50,564 nucleotides of DNA, taken from Christensenella sp. UBA5489. Its GTDB lineage: Bacteria > Bacillota > Clostridia > Christensenellales > UBA1242. The notes beneath the pieces are model-generated. The model was given only the letters and a program-made list of their open reading frames with translations, was not told the origin of the DNA and ran no database searches. Made by a program: the position numbers and the translations under genes. Shown piece by piece: positions 17,394-26,646 of this stretch (its first letter is position 1; each line of letters starts with the position of its first letter). The DNA lies in NCBI GenBank assembly GCA_002424095.1, contig DIPL01000013.1:15765-66328 (forward strand), written 5' to 3'.

Positions 17394-19817
17394 ATGCAAA
17401 AAAAATATGATTTTAGAGAATGCGAAATAAAGTGGCAAAATTATTGGGAGAATGAAGAAATTTATAAGTTTGACAAAAACTCTTCAAAGCCCTTATTTTC
17501 GGTCGATACGCCACCTGTTACAATAAGCGGAACAATACATATCGGACATATTTTTTCTTTTACGCAGGCTGAATTTATGGTACGCTATAAAAGAATGACT
17601 GGATTTAATGTCTTTTATCCGTTTGGATTTGATGATAATGGATTGCCAACTGAAAGACTTGTTGAAAAAGAAAGAAAAATAAAAGCGCATCAGTTGCCAC
17701 GTGAAGAATTCAACCGCATTTGTTTGGAAGTTTTGGGAAAATATCGCAAAGATTTTAAAGAGGTTTTCGCTCGTCTTGGGGACAGTGCCGACTGGAATTT
17801 GCTTTATTCCACAATTGAACCACGTGTTCAGCGAATAGGACAACTTTCTTTTTTGCGTCTTGCAAAAGAAAAAAATGCTTATTATGGAGACAAGCCCGCC
17901 ATTTGGTGTCCTGAATGTCAAGTTTCAATTGCACAAGCGGAACTCGACAGTAAAGAAATTGAATCATATTTTAACTATTTATATTTTCAAATTTCCGATG
18001 CTAAACCCGGAAAATCAAAAGAAGAAAATTCAATTAAAATTGCAACAACACGCCCTGAGTTTTTGTGCGCGTGTGTTTGTGTTTTTGTAAATCCAAAGGA
18101 TAAAAGATATAAAAATTTTATTGGGAAAAAGGTTATTGTTCCTTTATATGATTTTGAAGTTGAAGTTAAAGGCGATGAAAAAGTTGATATGCAAAAAGGG
18201 ACTGGTGCCGTTATGTGTTGTACGTTCGGCGATGAAACAGACCTTGAATGGCAACAAAAATATAATTTGCCGATTAAAAATGCAATTAATGATAATGGAA
18301 CAATGACTTCGCTGGCAGGAGCATTTGCAGGCAAAAAAACTGAAACAGCACGTAAAGAAATAATTGAAGAATTAAAGGCACAAGGAATTCTTTATAAACA
18401 GGAAAAAATTATGCACGCCGTTGCAGTTCACGAACGTTGTGGCGTGCCGATGGAAATTAAATTTAAAAAACAATGGTTTATTGATATATTGACAAAGAAA
18501 CAAGAATTTTTAGATTTAGGAGAAAAAATTAAGTGGCATCCATCTTTTATGAAGAACCGATATATTAACTGGGTTGAGAATTTAAGTCACGACTGGTGCA
18601 TTTCAAGACAAAGATATTTTGGTATACCGATTCCTGTTTGGTATTGTGCTGATTGTGGAGAAATCATTTTTGCCGAAGAAAGCCAGTTACCGTGTAATCC
18701 TATGACAACAAAGCCGACACAAAGTGCGTGCAGTAAATGCGGTTCAAAAAACATTATACCTGAAACCGATGTTTTTGATACGTGGCAAACTTCATCCGTT
18801 ACACCGTTTATCAACAGTCATTGGGGCGCTGAAAATGATGTAACTGCTGAATTTTTACCTATGAGTTTTCGACCGCATGCACATGACATAATCCGTACTT
18901 GGGATTTTTATACGATTGTTAAATCATACTATCACACTGCCGAAGTGCCATGGAAAAATTTGATGATTTCGGGCTTTATAATGGCAGATAAGGAAAACAA
19001 AATCAGTAAAAGTAAGGCAAATTCATCAAAATTCTCTGCAATTGAAGTTTTAAATCAAAAATCCGCCGATGTAACACGATATTGGGCAAGCACGGGAAGT
19101 CTTGGACGTGATATTGTTGTAAGTGATGAAGAGTTTATAATTGGTGCAAAACTTATAAATAAAATTTGGAACGTTTCAAAGTTTGTACTTTCATTTTTGC
19201 AAGACTATGGAAATAAAAAAGTTTCAATTTTAAAAATTGACCAATGGATAATTGCAAGATTTAATGCTATGCAAAAGCAATTTAAAGCATATTTTGAAAA
19301 ATATGAAATTGGCTTGGCACGTGCCGAACTTGAAAAATTCTTTTGGAATTTTTGTGATAATTATGTTGAAATTGCAAAACGTCGTCTTTACAATCCTGAT
19401 ATTTATGGCGAAAAAGCCACAGAAAGTGCAAAGCAAACTTGCTTTTTAGTGCTTAAAGAAATGCTTAAATTGTGGGCAATTTATTTGCCACATATAACAG
19501 AAGAAATATATAAGAATTTCTTTGAAAAATATGAAGGAGAAAAATCAATACACTTAACTCAAATTTCCGAAATCAATGAAAAGACCGAAGATGAAATTAT
19601 TCCACAAGGAGATGAAGTTGTTGAAATTGTGGCGGCGGTTCGTAGATTTAAAAGCGAAAATAATCTATCACTCAAAGAGGAAATTAATAAACTTATAATT
19701 ATTGATTATAGTGAACATATTTGTGATTTTGAAATCGATATTAAAGCAGTGTGTTCGGTTAAAGAAATTTTATATAAAACAGAGTTAGGTAAAAAACGCA
19801 TTGAGATTAAAAATTAA
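17394..19817 (+). CDS. valS: Valyl-tRNA synthetase, short archaeal-like type
   Basis: 807 aa class I synthetase attaching valine to tRNA-Val, with an editing (CP1) domain for mischarged threonine. HIGH is at 49-52, in DTPPVTISGTIHIGH. The KMSKS box is KISKS at 536-540 followed by KAN. Zinc-type cysteine pairs occur at WCPEC and at CADCG...CSKCG. The editing core includes ATTRPEFL. FYPFGFDDNGLPTER is typical of the short ValRS found in archaea and some bacteria (for example actinobacteria), not of the usual Bacillota enzyme. The C-terminal coiled-coil tRNA-binding arm of bacterial ValRS is missing. An AGGAGA binding site supports this start. Transfer from an archaeal-type lineage is inferred. 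Confidence 0.93.
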   Translation: MQKKYDFRECEIKWQNYWENEEIYKFDKNSSKPLFSVDTPPVTISGTIHIGHIFSFTQAEFMVRYKRMTGFNVFYPFGFDDNGLPTERLVEKERKIKAHQLPREEFNRICLEVLGKYRKDFKEVFARLGDSADWNLLYSTIEPRVQRIGQLSFLRLAKEKNAYYGDKPAIWCPECQVSIAQAELDSKEIESYFNYLYFQISDAKPGKSKEENSIKIATTRPEFLCACVCVFVNPKDKRYKNFIGKKVIVPLYDFEVEVKGDEKVDMQKGTGAVMCCTFGDETDLEWQQKYNLPIKNAINDNGTMTSLAGAFAGKKTETARKEIIEELKAQGILYKQEKIMHAVAVHERCGVPMEIKFKKQWFIDILTKKQEFLDLGEKIKWHPSFMKNRYINWVENLSHDWCISRQRYFGIPIPVWYCADCGEIIFAEESQLPCNPMTTKPTQSACSKCGSKNIIPETDVFDTWQTSSVTPFINSHWGAENDVTAEFLPMSFRPHAHDIIRTWDFYTIVKSYYHTAEVPWKNLMISGFIMADKENKISKSKANSSKFSAIEVLNQKSADVTRYWASTGSLGRDIVVSDEEFIIGAKLINKIWNVSKFVLSFLQDYGNKKVSILKIDQWIIARFNAMQKQFKAYFEKYEIGLARAELEKFFWNFCDNYVEIAKRRLYNPDIYGEKATESAKQTCFLVLKEMLKLWAIYLPHITEEIYKNFFEKYEGEKSIHLTQISEINEKTEDEIIPQGDEVVEIVAAVRRFKSENNLSLKEEINKLIIIDYSEHICDFEIDIKAVCSVKEILYKTELGKKRIEIKN

Positions 19818-19944
19818 ATCAATCAAAAATTAGCATTGTGAAATTAAAAAAGATGCTGGAAATATTTGTATTTAATAATAACAACATACACGAAAATATT
19901 TATTTGATTGAATAAATTTTATTTCAATTTTTTAAGGGGGCTTT

Positions 19945-20544
19945 ATGGAATCCTACGTAATAAACTTATATGGCGCACCAGGAACAGGAAAGTCAACTTT
20001 GGCGGCCGAACTTTTCGCTGAACTTAAAAAAAAGAACATTTCAACTGAAATAACGTTGGAATTTGCAAAAGAATTGGTTTATAGTGAAGATAAACGACTT
20101 CTTTGCGACCAATTAATTGTGTTAGCGGAGCAGTATCGCAGAATTTTCGTTTTAAACAAAAAAGTTGATTTTATTATTACCGACTCGCCAGTTTTGCTAT
20201 CAATTTTTTATAATCGCCGAAACGGAAGTTATCATGACCCGTTTTTTACAGAAATTGCTTTACAGGCGCACGAAAAGTTTAATAATATAAATTTTTTACT
20301 CGAAAGAGATTTTGGTTATAATTCACAGGGACGAAACGAAAATGAGCAAGAAGCGGAAGTAATTCAAAGTGGAATTAAAAACTTTTTTCAGCAAAAAAAG
20401 ATAGATTTCATTCAAATTGAACCTTATAATGCTATTGAACAAATTATGAAACATATAAAATATATTTCCAAGAAACGCAATTTTGATTTTTTAGCACAAA
20501 ACATAAAACAGATTTCGCTACCAGTAGCAACAGAAATTAATTGA
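19945..20544 (+). CDS. AAA_28-like P-loop NTPase / putative nucleotide kinase
   Basis: 199 aa. Walker A GAPGTGKST is at residues 10-18, and a Walker B-like segment is FIITDSPVLLS at about 76-86. The arrangement, with LEFAKELVYSED and a glutamine-rich helix DQLIVLAEQYRR, resembles small AAA-type ATPases of the NadR/AAA_28 kind often carried by phages. There is no LID arginine pattern clear enough to name a substrate. AAGGGGG precedes the ATG by seven bases. It stands between valS and a membrane protein, each with its own spacing of about 100 bases; no other phage gene is near. Confidence 0.7.
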   Translation: MESYVINLYGAPGTGKSTLAAELFAELKKKNISTEITLEFAKELVYSEDKRLLCDQLIVLAEQYRRIFVLNKKVDFIITDSPVLLSIFYNRRNGSYHDPFFTEIALQAHEKFNNINFLLERDFGYNSQGRNENEQEAEVIQSGIKNFFQQKKIDFIQIEPYNAIEQIMKHIKYISKKRNFDFLAQNIKQISLPVATEIN

Positions 20545-20639
20545 TTAAATCAAATAACTTAAATTTTTATTATAATAACGATATAATTAAAGAATAATAA
20601 TTTTAAAAAAGCACATTTTAAAGCAAAGAGAGGTTTTGT

Positions 20640-21260
20640 ATGAAACTTATTGTTTTGCTTTTAGGTGCGCTTTTTATTTTGATTCTTTTCAACGTTGGCG
20701 AAAGTAATTTGCGAAACAATAGAATTCAGAAATCTTATGCTTTGTTGCTCATTGCCATTGAAATTTTCTCATTATTACTACCTATTTATCAAATTACAGG
20801 AATTAATTTTACAGTCAGCGGTTTTGTTATTCCTGCGATTATATCTATTTTGTTTCTTGGTGAAATAAAAAACAAAAAATATTTGACAAAAGTTATAATT
20901 TCATTTCTTTCGGTTGTTTTTTTAATGCAACTTTTATTTCTTATCCAACATTATGCCGTAATTGAAATTGGGCAACTTGGTTGGATTGTTTTAAGCCTAG
21001 CACTTGCTCTTGTTTCGCTCATTATTTGTCGCTATCCAAAACAGGCATTTATTTCACTTTTTTGGGGAATTGCTTTTTCTCAAATTACTTTTAATTATAC
21101 GCATTTTTCCACTTCGGAGTTAACGGATTCAATGATTTTAGGCAACGAAACAATGTTTCTCGGACTTGTTGTCGGAAGTGTTTTTATGTTGCTTTGCTAT
21201 AATGTTTTTTATTCAGTTAAGAGAAGACGTCAGGCAAAGATTTTTTTGCAAAATCAATAA
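20640..21260 (+). CDS. Hypothetical membrane protein, seven predicted helices
   Basis: 206 aa, unrecognised. Hydrophobic stretches lie at about 2-20, 32-52, 60-76, 85-107, 115-133, 138-154 and 170-192, giving seven likely membrane helices with a basic C-terminal end (KRRRQAK) that should be cytoplasmic. Short loops leave no room for a soluble domain. The binding site AGAGAGG lies about six bases before the ATG. The stop is one base from the end of the convergent 21262-22071 gene, so the two mRNAs probably overlap at their 3' ends. Confidence 0.7.
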   Translation: MKLIVLLLGALFILILFNVGESNLRNNRIQKSYALLLIAIEIFSLLLPIYQITGINFTVSGFVIPAIISILFLGEIKNKKYLTKVIISFLSVVFLMQLLFLIQHYAVIEIGQLGWIVLSLALALVSLIICRYPKQAFISLFWGIAFSQITFNYTHFSTSELTDSMILGNETMFLGLVVGSVFMLLCYNVFYSVKRRRQAKIFLQNQ

Positions 21261-21261
21261 A

Positions 21262-22071
21262 TTACATTCCTTTTTCAGGCTCCGCAGGTTGTCTTGTGCT
21301 TCCTTTTGGAGATGTGATTCTTGTAAAGTGATTTTCTTGCAGGCTTTCTTCGGTTAAATTTATTTCAGAAGTAGAATTTGTGTAACCGTGAGAAATTTGT
21401 GTAGAAGTTTGCTCTTTTGGCATATAGTCAGCAAGAGAAATATCTCCCTGCTTAATATTTACCGCCAATTGGTACATATTTTTAAGACTATACATAATTT
21501 TTTTCTGTGCGCAAATTCCCATCATTTCATTTTTTGTAATCGGACAACTTGCTTTTTGCGGTTCTGCTAAAATGGGAACCATAACTCTATCAACTATAAT
21601 ATTATTTTTCCCTTCATAAGAAAAGTTGAAAGATACGGCTTTCATTATACGTTCTTTATTACGTAATGCACTTACTCTCAAAATACGTTTTCGTCCCTCG
21701 GCACTTCTGAACATTAGTCCGTTAAAGCAAACAATCATAGAAGCGAAATCATTGAAGAATAAACAATTTTTATCAATTATGAATTCAGTTTTTGGAGTTT
21801 CAAACTCTTTCTCGCTATTATTATCATAGTATTCTCTTGTGCCGTTTTTCATACTTGTTTCAAGTGCATTCAAGGTTTTTACACTGCCGTCCTCATTAAG
21901 AAAATCAAAATGAAATTCAACAAAACCGCCCAAATGGATTGACAGTCTTGAATGAGGCTTTCCATTGATTAAACGTGTAACAGCCCAAACTCCGTTCAAG
22001 TAACCAGCAGATTCTCTTGCATTGACGGCGCATATATAATTTCCTGTTTTTTCTTTAAAATTAATGTACAT
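21262..22071 (-). CDS. Hypothetical protein, 269 aa, with a long leader
   Basis: No family recognised. Residues 1-150 read as a beta-rich domain (GNYICAVNARESAGYLNGVW, LSIHLGGFVEFHFDF, CLFFNDFASMIVCFNGLMF). A mixed region with two cysteines (KASCPIT, MMGICAQ) follows, and a Ser/Thr/Gln/Pro-rich tail from about 215 looks disordered. There is no signal peptide or membrane helix. An AAAGGAAAT binding site supports ATG 22071. A TTGACA-type promoter about 180 bases upstream implies a long 5' leader. It converges on the membrane protein gene with a one-base gap. Confidence 0.65.
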   Translation of the reverse strand: MYINFKEKTGNYICAVNARESAGYLNGVWAVTRLINGKPHSRLSIHLGGFVEFHFDFLNEDGSVKTLNALETSMKNGTREYYDNNSEKEFETPKTEFIIDKNCLFFNDFASMIVCFNGLMFRSAEGRKRILRVSALRNKERIMKAVSFNFSYEGKNNIIVDRVMVPILAEPQKASCPITKNEMMGICAQKKIMYSLKNMYQLAVNIKQGDISLADYMPKEQTSTQISHGYTNSTSEINLTEESLQENHFTRITSPKGSTRQPAEPEKGM

Positions 22072-22247
22072 AAATTTCCTTTTTTAGATTATGTTTGCGA
22101 CTGATTAATGTTTTTAATCCGCTTGTTTTTTTATTTTTTTGCTAGACACAATATTTTTTTTTCGACTGGCATAGTTTGCATTTATTTAAGCACGATGGTT
22201 TTTCGCTGTGGCTGTTTTGACCATGCCTTTTTAGTGCAATTAAGTTG
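22072..22247 (-). other. Long, possibly structured 5' leader
   Basis: If transcription starts near 22247, about 175 nt precede the ATG at 22071. Inside, GGCATGG (about 22227-22221) can pair with CTATGCC, enclosing GGTC...ACC and GCAC/GTGC complements. The arrangement is suggestive of a folded leader but not of any riboswitch I know. This covers part of the gene-free stretch 22072-22638. Confidence 0.35.
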
Positions 22248-22253
22248 GTTTAA

Positions 22254-22282
22254 AAGATACCACAGAATTAGAGTTTTGTCAA
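22254..22282 (-). promoter_or_regulatory. Promoter of the 21262-22071 gene
   Basis: Minus strand TTGACA (22282-22277), 17 bases, TATCTT (22259-22254), preceded by TGG (extended -10). Confidence 0.7.
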
Positions 22283-22435
22283 TTTATAAATTATTTATAA
22301 ACACAAAATCTTAAATTAAAATCAACTTTTTAAATAATAAGAATTCATATAACTTTTTTTATAATAACTGTATATATAATATGAAAAAATAATTTTGACT
22401 GTTTAAATATAGTTCAAGTTTTTATATAAAGTTTG

Positions 22436-22468
22436 ATACAAGATTTTAATCTTGTATTTTTTATTTTT
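22436..22468 (+). terminator. Orphan intrinsic terminator
   Basis: ATACAAGAT (22436-22444), loop TTTA, ATCTTGTAT (22449-22457), then TTTTTATTTTT. It is a good rho-independent terminator on the plus strand, yet the nearest plus-strand gene upstream ends over 1.1 kb away and an antisense gene intervenes. It may end a small RNA started from the TATAAT-like site at 22375-22380, though no good -35 is visible. Between here and 22551 I see nothing more. Confidence 0.65.
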
Positions 22469-22550
22469 AAATCAACACAAATCTTATAAAAAAACAGCAA
22501 AAAATGCCGAGAAAAAATTGTGCAATATGAACAAAAAACGCATTTGTGGA

Positions 22551-22579
22551 TTTACAAAAATTAAGAATTATGATACATT
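22551..22579 (+). promoter_or_regulatory. Likely promoter of the C1 protease gene
   Basis: TTTACA, 17 bases, TACATT with a TGA extension. The start near 22586 gives a leader of about 53 nt with GTAGGAG before the ATG. Confidence 0.5.
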
Positions 22580-22638
22580 GCATTAAGTAAATGACATTAC
22601 AAAGCACCTGAAAAATTAATTTATTTGTAGGAGAACTT

Positions 22639-25506
22639 ATGAAAAAATTTATGGTATACAGTTTCACTTTTGTGCTTTTCGCAGTTTTTGCAGCAGCTGC
22701 TTTTTGGCTTGGAGCTATGCAAGATTTAAGGCTTTTGGAAGATAATCTTCAAACGCCTGCGGAACAACTGAAAGAAGAAAATGAACTTATTCCACTTGCC
22801 GATGAAGAGCAGATTGTTTTTTCCGAATCGTATTTTTATGGAATGGAGAAAGCTTTCGCTGATTTGCCTGATAGATATAAAATGGACGAATATTCACTTT
22901 TCACAGTAGAAAACCAATCGTCGCTTGGAATGTGTTGGTCGTATGCATCTACCAAAGTTTTGGAAACATTTATTGCGAAAAATTTTAATGAATATTATAA
23001 TTTTTCCGAAGCTTGGACAAGCGTAACAACCAAAATTGATTGGCCTGGTTATACTGTAAGTGGAGGCGGAAACTGGTATTTATTCGTTTATGGAATTAAC
23101 GAACGCGGTTTAATGTTAGAGGCTGACTTCCCATATGAATATGCTTATAATCTAGGAGAAAACAATTATATGGAGTTTTATGAAGCATATAAAGATTTAG
23201 CAGACACAAGTTTAATAACTGACTTAAAATTTAAATCAATTGCAGATTATAATGGTTCATTGGTTTCTCCTGAAGAAAGAACAAATAGAATTAATTATTT
23301 GAAAAAATATGTTCAAAATTTTGGTTCTATATATTGTTCGATAAATGCTGGAGACATAAAAACTAACTATAACGATAACACTTATTACATAGGAAATGTT
23401 ACGCCAACTTATTCAAACCACGCAATTTCAATAATTGGTTGGGACGACAACTATACAGCGGGAGGTTTAACGGGAGCTTGGATTTGCCACAACAGTTGGG
23501 GAGGGAGCTATACGCCAATTTATGTAATGTATGATGATGCAATGGTGAGTCGAGGCTGTGGATTTATTGATGAAATTTGTTACAATGGTCATTTAATAGA
23601 TGTAAGCAACTGGATGGATGACCTTTTGGGTTATGATAAAATAATTTTAGAATCTTCTAATTCAAATTTTATAGATTACAATATTGTTGATAATTCTGAA
23701 CTTGCAAAGAATTTGTTTAGTTATACTGAAAATCCTGAATTTTTTAACAGTTTGACTTATTCGTATAAAAATCCTATTTATGACAATGCTTTAATAGATA
23801 TTAAAGTTTCAAATGCAGGCGGAGATATAACTGAGAATTTTGATTTTGAATTTCAATTAGAAAATAGAAAATTCACAATTACTTCACGCAATGCAGGCTT
23901 AAACCACGGCACATATAAAGTTCATATTGTCGTTGATTATGATGGCGATGGAACGATTGACGAAGAAAACAAAAAATGTTTTGTTATCATTTCTGGTGGA
24001 GAACTAGGACATGTTTATTCGCAATTTAATGATGCGAAAATGGCACTAATGCATAATTATAATTCATTTAACCTAAGCAGTGGAAAGGTAAATATAATGG
24101 GCTATTCAAAGGTTTCTTATGTTAACTTTAACATACATTTTCCACTTAACAGTAAGATAGCATCATTTGAAGTTGAAAGTGAAAATTCATATTATTCAAA
24201 TAAATCGCCTATATACGCAACAAAAAACACGTATGCACGAGGTTATCTCAATCTTTATACTTATACATATAAAGAGGGCTTTACAAATGCAACATTAAAA
24301 ATTACGACTATTGACGGATACACTTTCGATTATGAAATTATAATCTATACATTTGCGAAAAACGATAATGTAAAATTTGTAAGCGCAAATTATATTCTCA
24401 ATGGCGGTGTCAATGATGAAAATAATAATAGAACAATATATATAAACGAAAATAGCAAAGGCACACACGGGAAAGTTTATATAAATGAGCCTAGCAAAGA
24501 AGGATACAATTTTACTGGATGGTATTTTGACGGCGACTTCACAAAAAAAATATCGCAAGATGAAAATGGATATTACATAACCTATAATGATGTAAAAGAT
24601 AAGATAAACGGACAAAATTACGTAAACAACAATAATAGAAATTATGTAATGCTCTATGCTGAATGGGAAAGAAGTCTCGAATATTTCGAGCAACCACAGG
24701 TTATGACAGAGGGTGGCTCGGTAACTGGAATAGTAGAAAACGGTCGAATTAGATTTACGGTTAAAGCAGATGTTAACTTTGAACTTGACTTTGTAACCTT
24801 AAATGATGAAATCTTTTCAAAAGACGAAATATTATATAAAAAATATGGGATTACAGAGTTTTATACAGATAATCCAGAACTTATTATACGCATTTACTTC
24901 AAAGAACTCACATATCGTCTTACACTTGTTGGCGAAAATGAATGTGGATTTTTAAGATTTGAAGGTTATGATGCTGATGTTCGAACCTTGGTTTTAAAAC
25001 CAGCGCAACAAGTTTTAGTTAAATCAATAGCGTCTTTTAGGTTTGTGCCAGCAGGCTGGGGATTTCAAGGGACATGCCATAAGTTTGAAAATGAGCTTAA
25101 TTTGGCAGGGGGACAGGTTTTACTTACAGCCAAAGAACGCGGATATGAAAGCGGAGAGATGAAAGTTGCAGGTCTATTTAATGAAAAGAATAGAGATGAT
25201 TATGCCGAAATCAGAAAACCGATAATATACGATTTAAATGGCGGACAGTTTCCTGAAAATGCAAATAATCCATATTATTTCACAAAAAATACAACCAATT
25301 TTAGAATAACAAACCCAGTGAAGCCAGGTTATAAATTCGCTGGTTGGTCATATAGCAATTTTATGTCACATTACGTACATATTAGTGAAATTTCTGCCAA
25401 GGAGAATAAAGGCGAGAAAGTTAGAATAATATCAATACGCAAAGATTTTTATGGGAATTTATGGCTTACCGCTAACTGGGTAAAAGAGAATTCATTTACT
25501 AAATAG
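22639..25506 (+). CDS. Surface C1-family cysteine protease with InlB/Flg_new-type repeats
   Basis: 955 aa. An N-terminal hydrophobic segment (residues 5-26) is a signal peptide or anchor. A papain-type (C1) domain fills about 75-320, with Gln93 and Cys99 in ENQSSLGMCWSYAS, His261 in YSNHAISIIGWDD and Asn285 in CHNSWGGS: the complete catalytic set. A long beta-rich region follows. Two repeats of the InlB_B/Flg_new kind end the protein: EGYNFTGWYFDGDF...AEWE at about 595-680, and YDLNGGQFPE...PGYKFAGW...ANW at about 870-950. No LPxTG signal or C-terminal anchor is present, so attachment would be through the N-terminal helix or repeats. Likely an extracellular peptidase/adhesin of a host-associated bacterium; substrate unknown. 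Confidence 0.9.
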   Translation: MKKFMVYSFTFVLFAVFAAAAFWLGAMQDLRLLEDNLQTPAEQLKEENELIPLADEEQIVFSESYFYGMEKAFADLPDRYKMDEYSLFTVENQSSLGMCWSYASTKVLETFIAKNFNEYYNFSEAWTSVTTKIDWPGYTVSGGGNWYLFVYGINERGLMLEADFPYEYAYNLGENNYMEFYEAYKDLADTSLITDLKFKSIADYNGSLVSPEERTNRINYLKKYVQNFGSIYCSINAGDIKTNYNDNTYYIGNVTPTYSNHAISIIGWDDNYTAGGLTGAWICHNSWGGSYTPIYVMYDDAMVSRGCGFIDEICYNGHLIDVSNWMDDLLGYDKIILESSNSNFIDYNIVDNSELAKNLFSYTENPEFFNSLTYSYKNPIYDNALIDIKVSNAGGDITENFDFEFQLENRKFTITSRNAGLNHGTYKVHIVVDYDGDGTIDEENKKCFVIISGGELGHVYSQFNDAKMALMHNYNSFNLSSGKVNIMGYSKVSYVNFNIHFPLNSKIASFEVESENSYYSNKSPIYATKNTYARGYLNLYTYTYKEGFTNATLKITTIDGYTFDYEIIIYTFAKNDNVKFVSANYILNGGVNDENNNRTIYINENSKGTHGKVYINEPSKEGYNFTGWYFDGDFTKKISQDENGYYITYNDVKDKINGQNYVNNNNRNYVMLYAEWERSLEYFEQPQVMTEGGSVTGIVENGRIRFTVKADVNFELDFVTLNDEIFSKDEILYKKYGITEFYTDNPELIIRIYFKELTYRLTLVGENECGFLRFEGYDADVRTLVLKPAQQVLVKSIASFRFVPAGWGFQGTCHKFENELNLAGGQVLLTAKERGYESGEMKVAGLFNEKNRDDYAEIRKPIIYDLNGGQFPENANNPYYFTKNTTNFRITNPVKPGYKFAGWSYSNFMSHYVHISEISAKENKGEKVRIISIRKDFYGNLWLTANWVKENSFTK

Positions 25507-25530
25507 TAAAAATATACAAAAACATAAAAC

Positions 25531-25567
25531 ACAAGAGTCTGCGTTTGCAGGCTTTTGTTCTTTTTAT
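25531..25567 (+). terminator. Terminator of the C1 protease gene
   Basis: ACAAGAGTCTGC (25531-25542), loop GTTT, GCAGGCTTTTGT (25547-25558), then TCTTTTT. Twelve pairs including two G-T wobbles. Confidence 0.85.
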
Positions 25568-25590
25568 GCAAGTGAATTTATGATTTTTAA

Positions 25591-25619
25591 TTGTTTTATT
25601 TATATTTAATTTGTATAAT
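25591..25619 (+). promoter_or_regulatory. dusB promoter
   Basis: TTGTTT, 17 bases, TATAAT; the start near 25626 leaves a leader of about 15 nt, with only AGG (25628-25630) as a ribosome binding site. Confidence 0.5.
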
Positions 25620-25640
25620 TTAAAAATAGGTTAAAAAATT

Positions 25641-26627
25641 ATGAAAATAGGAAAAATTGATTTTTCTTCAAATTTATTTCTAGCGCCAATGGCTGGCGTA
25701 ACTGATTTTGCCTTTCGTTCTATTGCACGTGAGTTTGGTGCAGGTTTTTCTTATACAGAAATGGTGAGCGGTAAAGGACTTGTTTTTTCAAAAAAAAGAG
25801 AAGTTTATAAACAAATGCTTTATAATCTTCCAAATGAAAGTCCAGTCGCCGTTCAACTTTTTGGAAGTGAACCTGATGTAATAGTGCAGGCTTGCCGCCA
25901 TCCCGACATACAAAAATTCGATTGTATAGATATAAATATGGGTTGCCCTGCGGTGAAAATTGTTAGAAATGGCGAAGGTTCGGCACTTTTGAGAAATTTA
26001 AAACTTGCAGAAAAACTTGCAAAAGAATGTGTAAAAGCAGTCGCCCCTAAACCTGTAACAGTTAAAATGCGTATTGGCTTTGAAAATAATTCAAATGTCA
26101 GTTTAGAATTAGGAAGAATGCTTGAAAATGTCGGCGTTAGTGCAATTTGTCTTCACGCAAGAACACGAGACCAGTTTTATTCAGGAAGTGTAAATTATGA
26201 AGCCATTGCGAATTTAAAAAGCAAATTAAAAATTCCTGTAATTGGGAACGGCGATGTGGTTGATTTGGCGTCTTATAAAAAAATGTTGGAAACCAAAGTT
26301 GATGCCGTTATGATTGGTCGTGGAGCATTAGGAAAACCTTGGATTTTTGAACTACTTTCAAACGAATTGAAAAACGAAAAAACAAATAAAGATAAAAATA
26401 TAAACATAAGTATATATGAAAATAATAATAAAAAAGAAATAATAAAAAAACATTTCATATTGCTTGAAAAGATTTACTCTGAAAAATTTATTATAAATCA
26501 TATGAGAAAGCATTTATTATGGTATGTTAAAGAAATACCGTATGCTGTTAAATTAAGGCAGGAACTTTGCAAGATTGAATCAAAAGAGCATGTTTTTATG
26601 CTTATTGATAAAATTTTTGCGGATTAA
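25641..26627 (+). CDS. tRNA-dihydrouridine synthase, DusB-like
   Basis: 328 aa FMN enzyme reducing uridine in the tRNA D-loop. The TIM-barrel motifs are visible: LAPMAGVTDFAFR at 13-25, the catalytic cysteine in DINMGCPAVKIVRNGEGSAL (about residue 100), MRIGF, CLHARTRDQFYSG and the phosphate-binding IGNGDV and MIGRGALGKPWIF. The C-terminal helical tRNA-binding domain is complete, but an Asn/Lys-rich insertion of about 20 residues (near 240-265) breaks the link between the domains. DusB is the usual single Dus in Bacillota. It ends 20 bases from convergent prfB with no terminator between. Confidence 0.93.
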   Translation: MKIGKIDFSSNLFLAPMAGVTDFAFRSIAREFGAGFSYTEMVSGKGLVFSKKREVYKQMLYNLPNESPVAVQLFGSEPDVIVQACRHPDIQKFDCIDINMGCPAVKIVRNGEGSALLRNLKLAEKLAKECVKAVAPKPVTVKMRIGFENNSNVSLELGRMLENVGVSAICLHARTRDQFYSGSVNYEAIANLKSKLKIPVIGNGDVVDLASYKKMLETKVDAVMIGRGALGKPWIFELLSNELKNEKTNKDKNINISIYENNNKKEIIKKHFILLEKIYSEKFIINHMRKHLLWYVKEIPYAVKLRQELCKIESKEHVFMLIDKIFAD

Positions 26628-26646
26628 TTTTTTAAGAATCAATCAA

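Noticed and set aside
19945..20544. Prophage boundary suggested by the AAA_28-like gene
   Set aside because: No other phage genes, integrase, att repeats or change of strand pattern nearby.
22108..22314. Plus-strand 68-aa frame MFLIRLFFYFF...
   Set aside because: It lies opposite the predicted leader of the 269-aa gene, has no ribosome binding site and shows only Phe/Ile/Leu bias.
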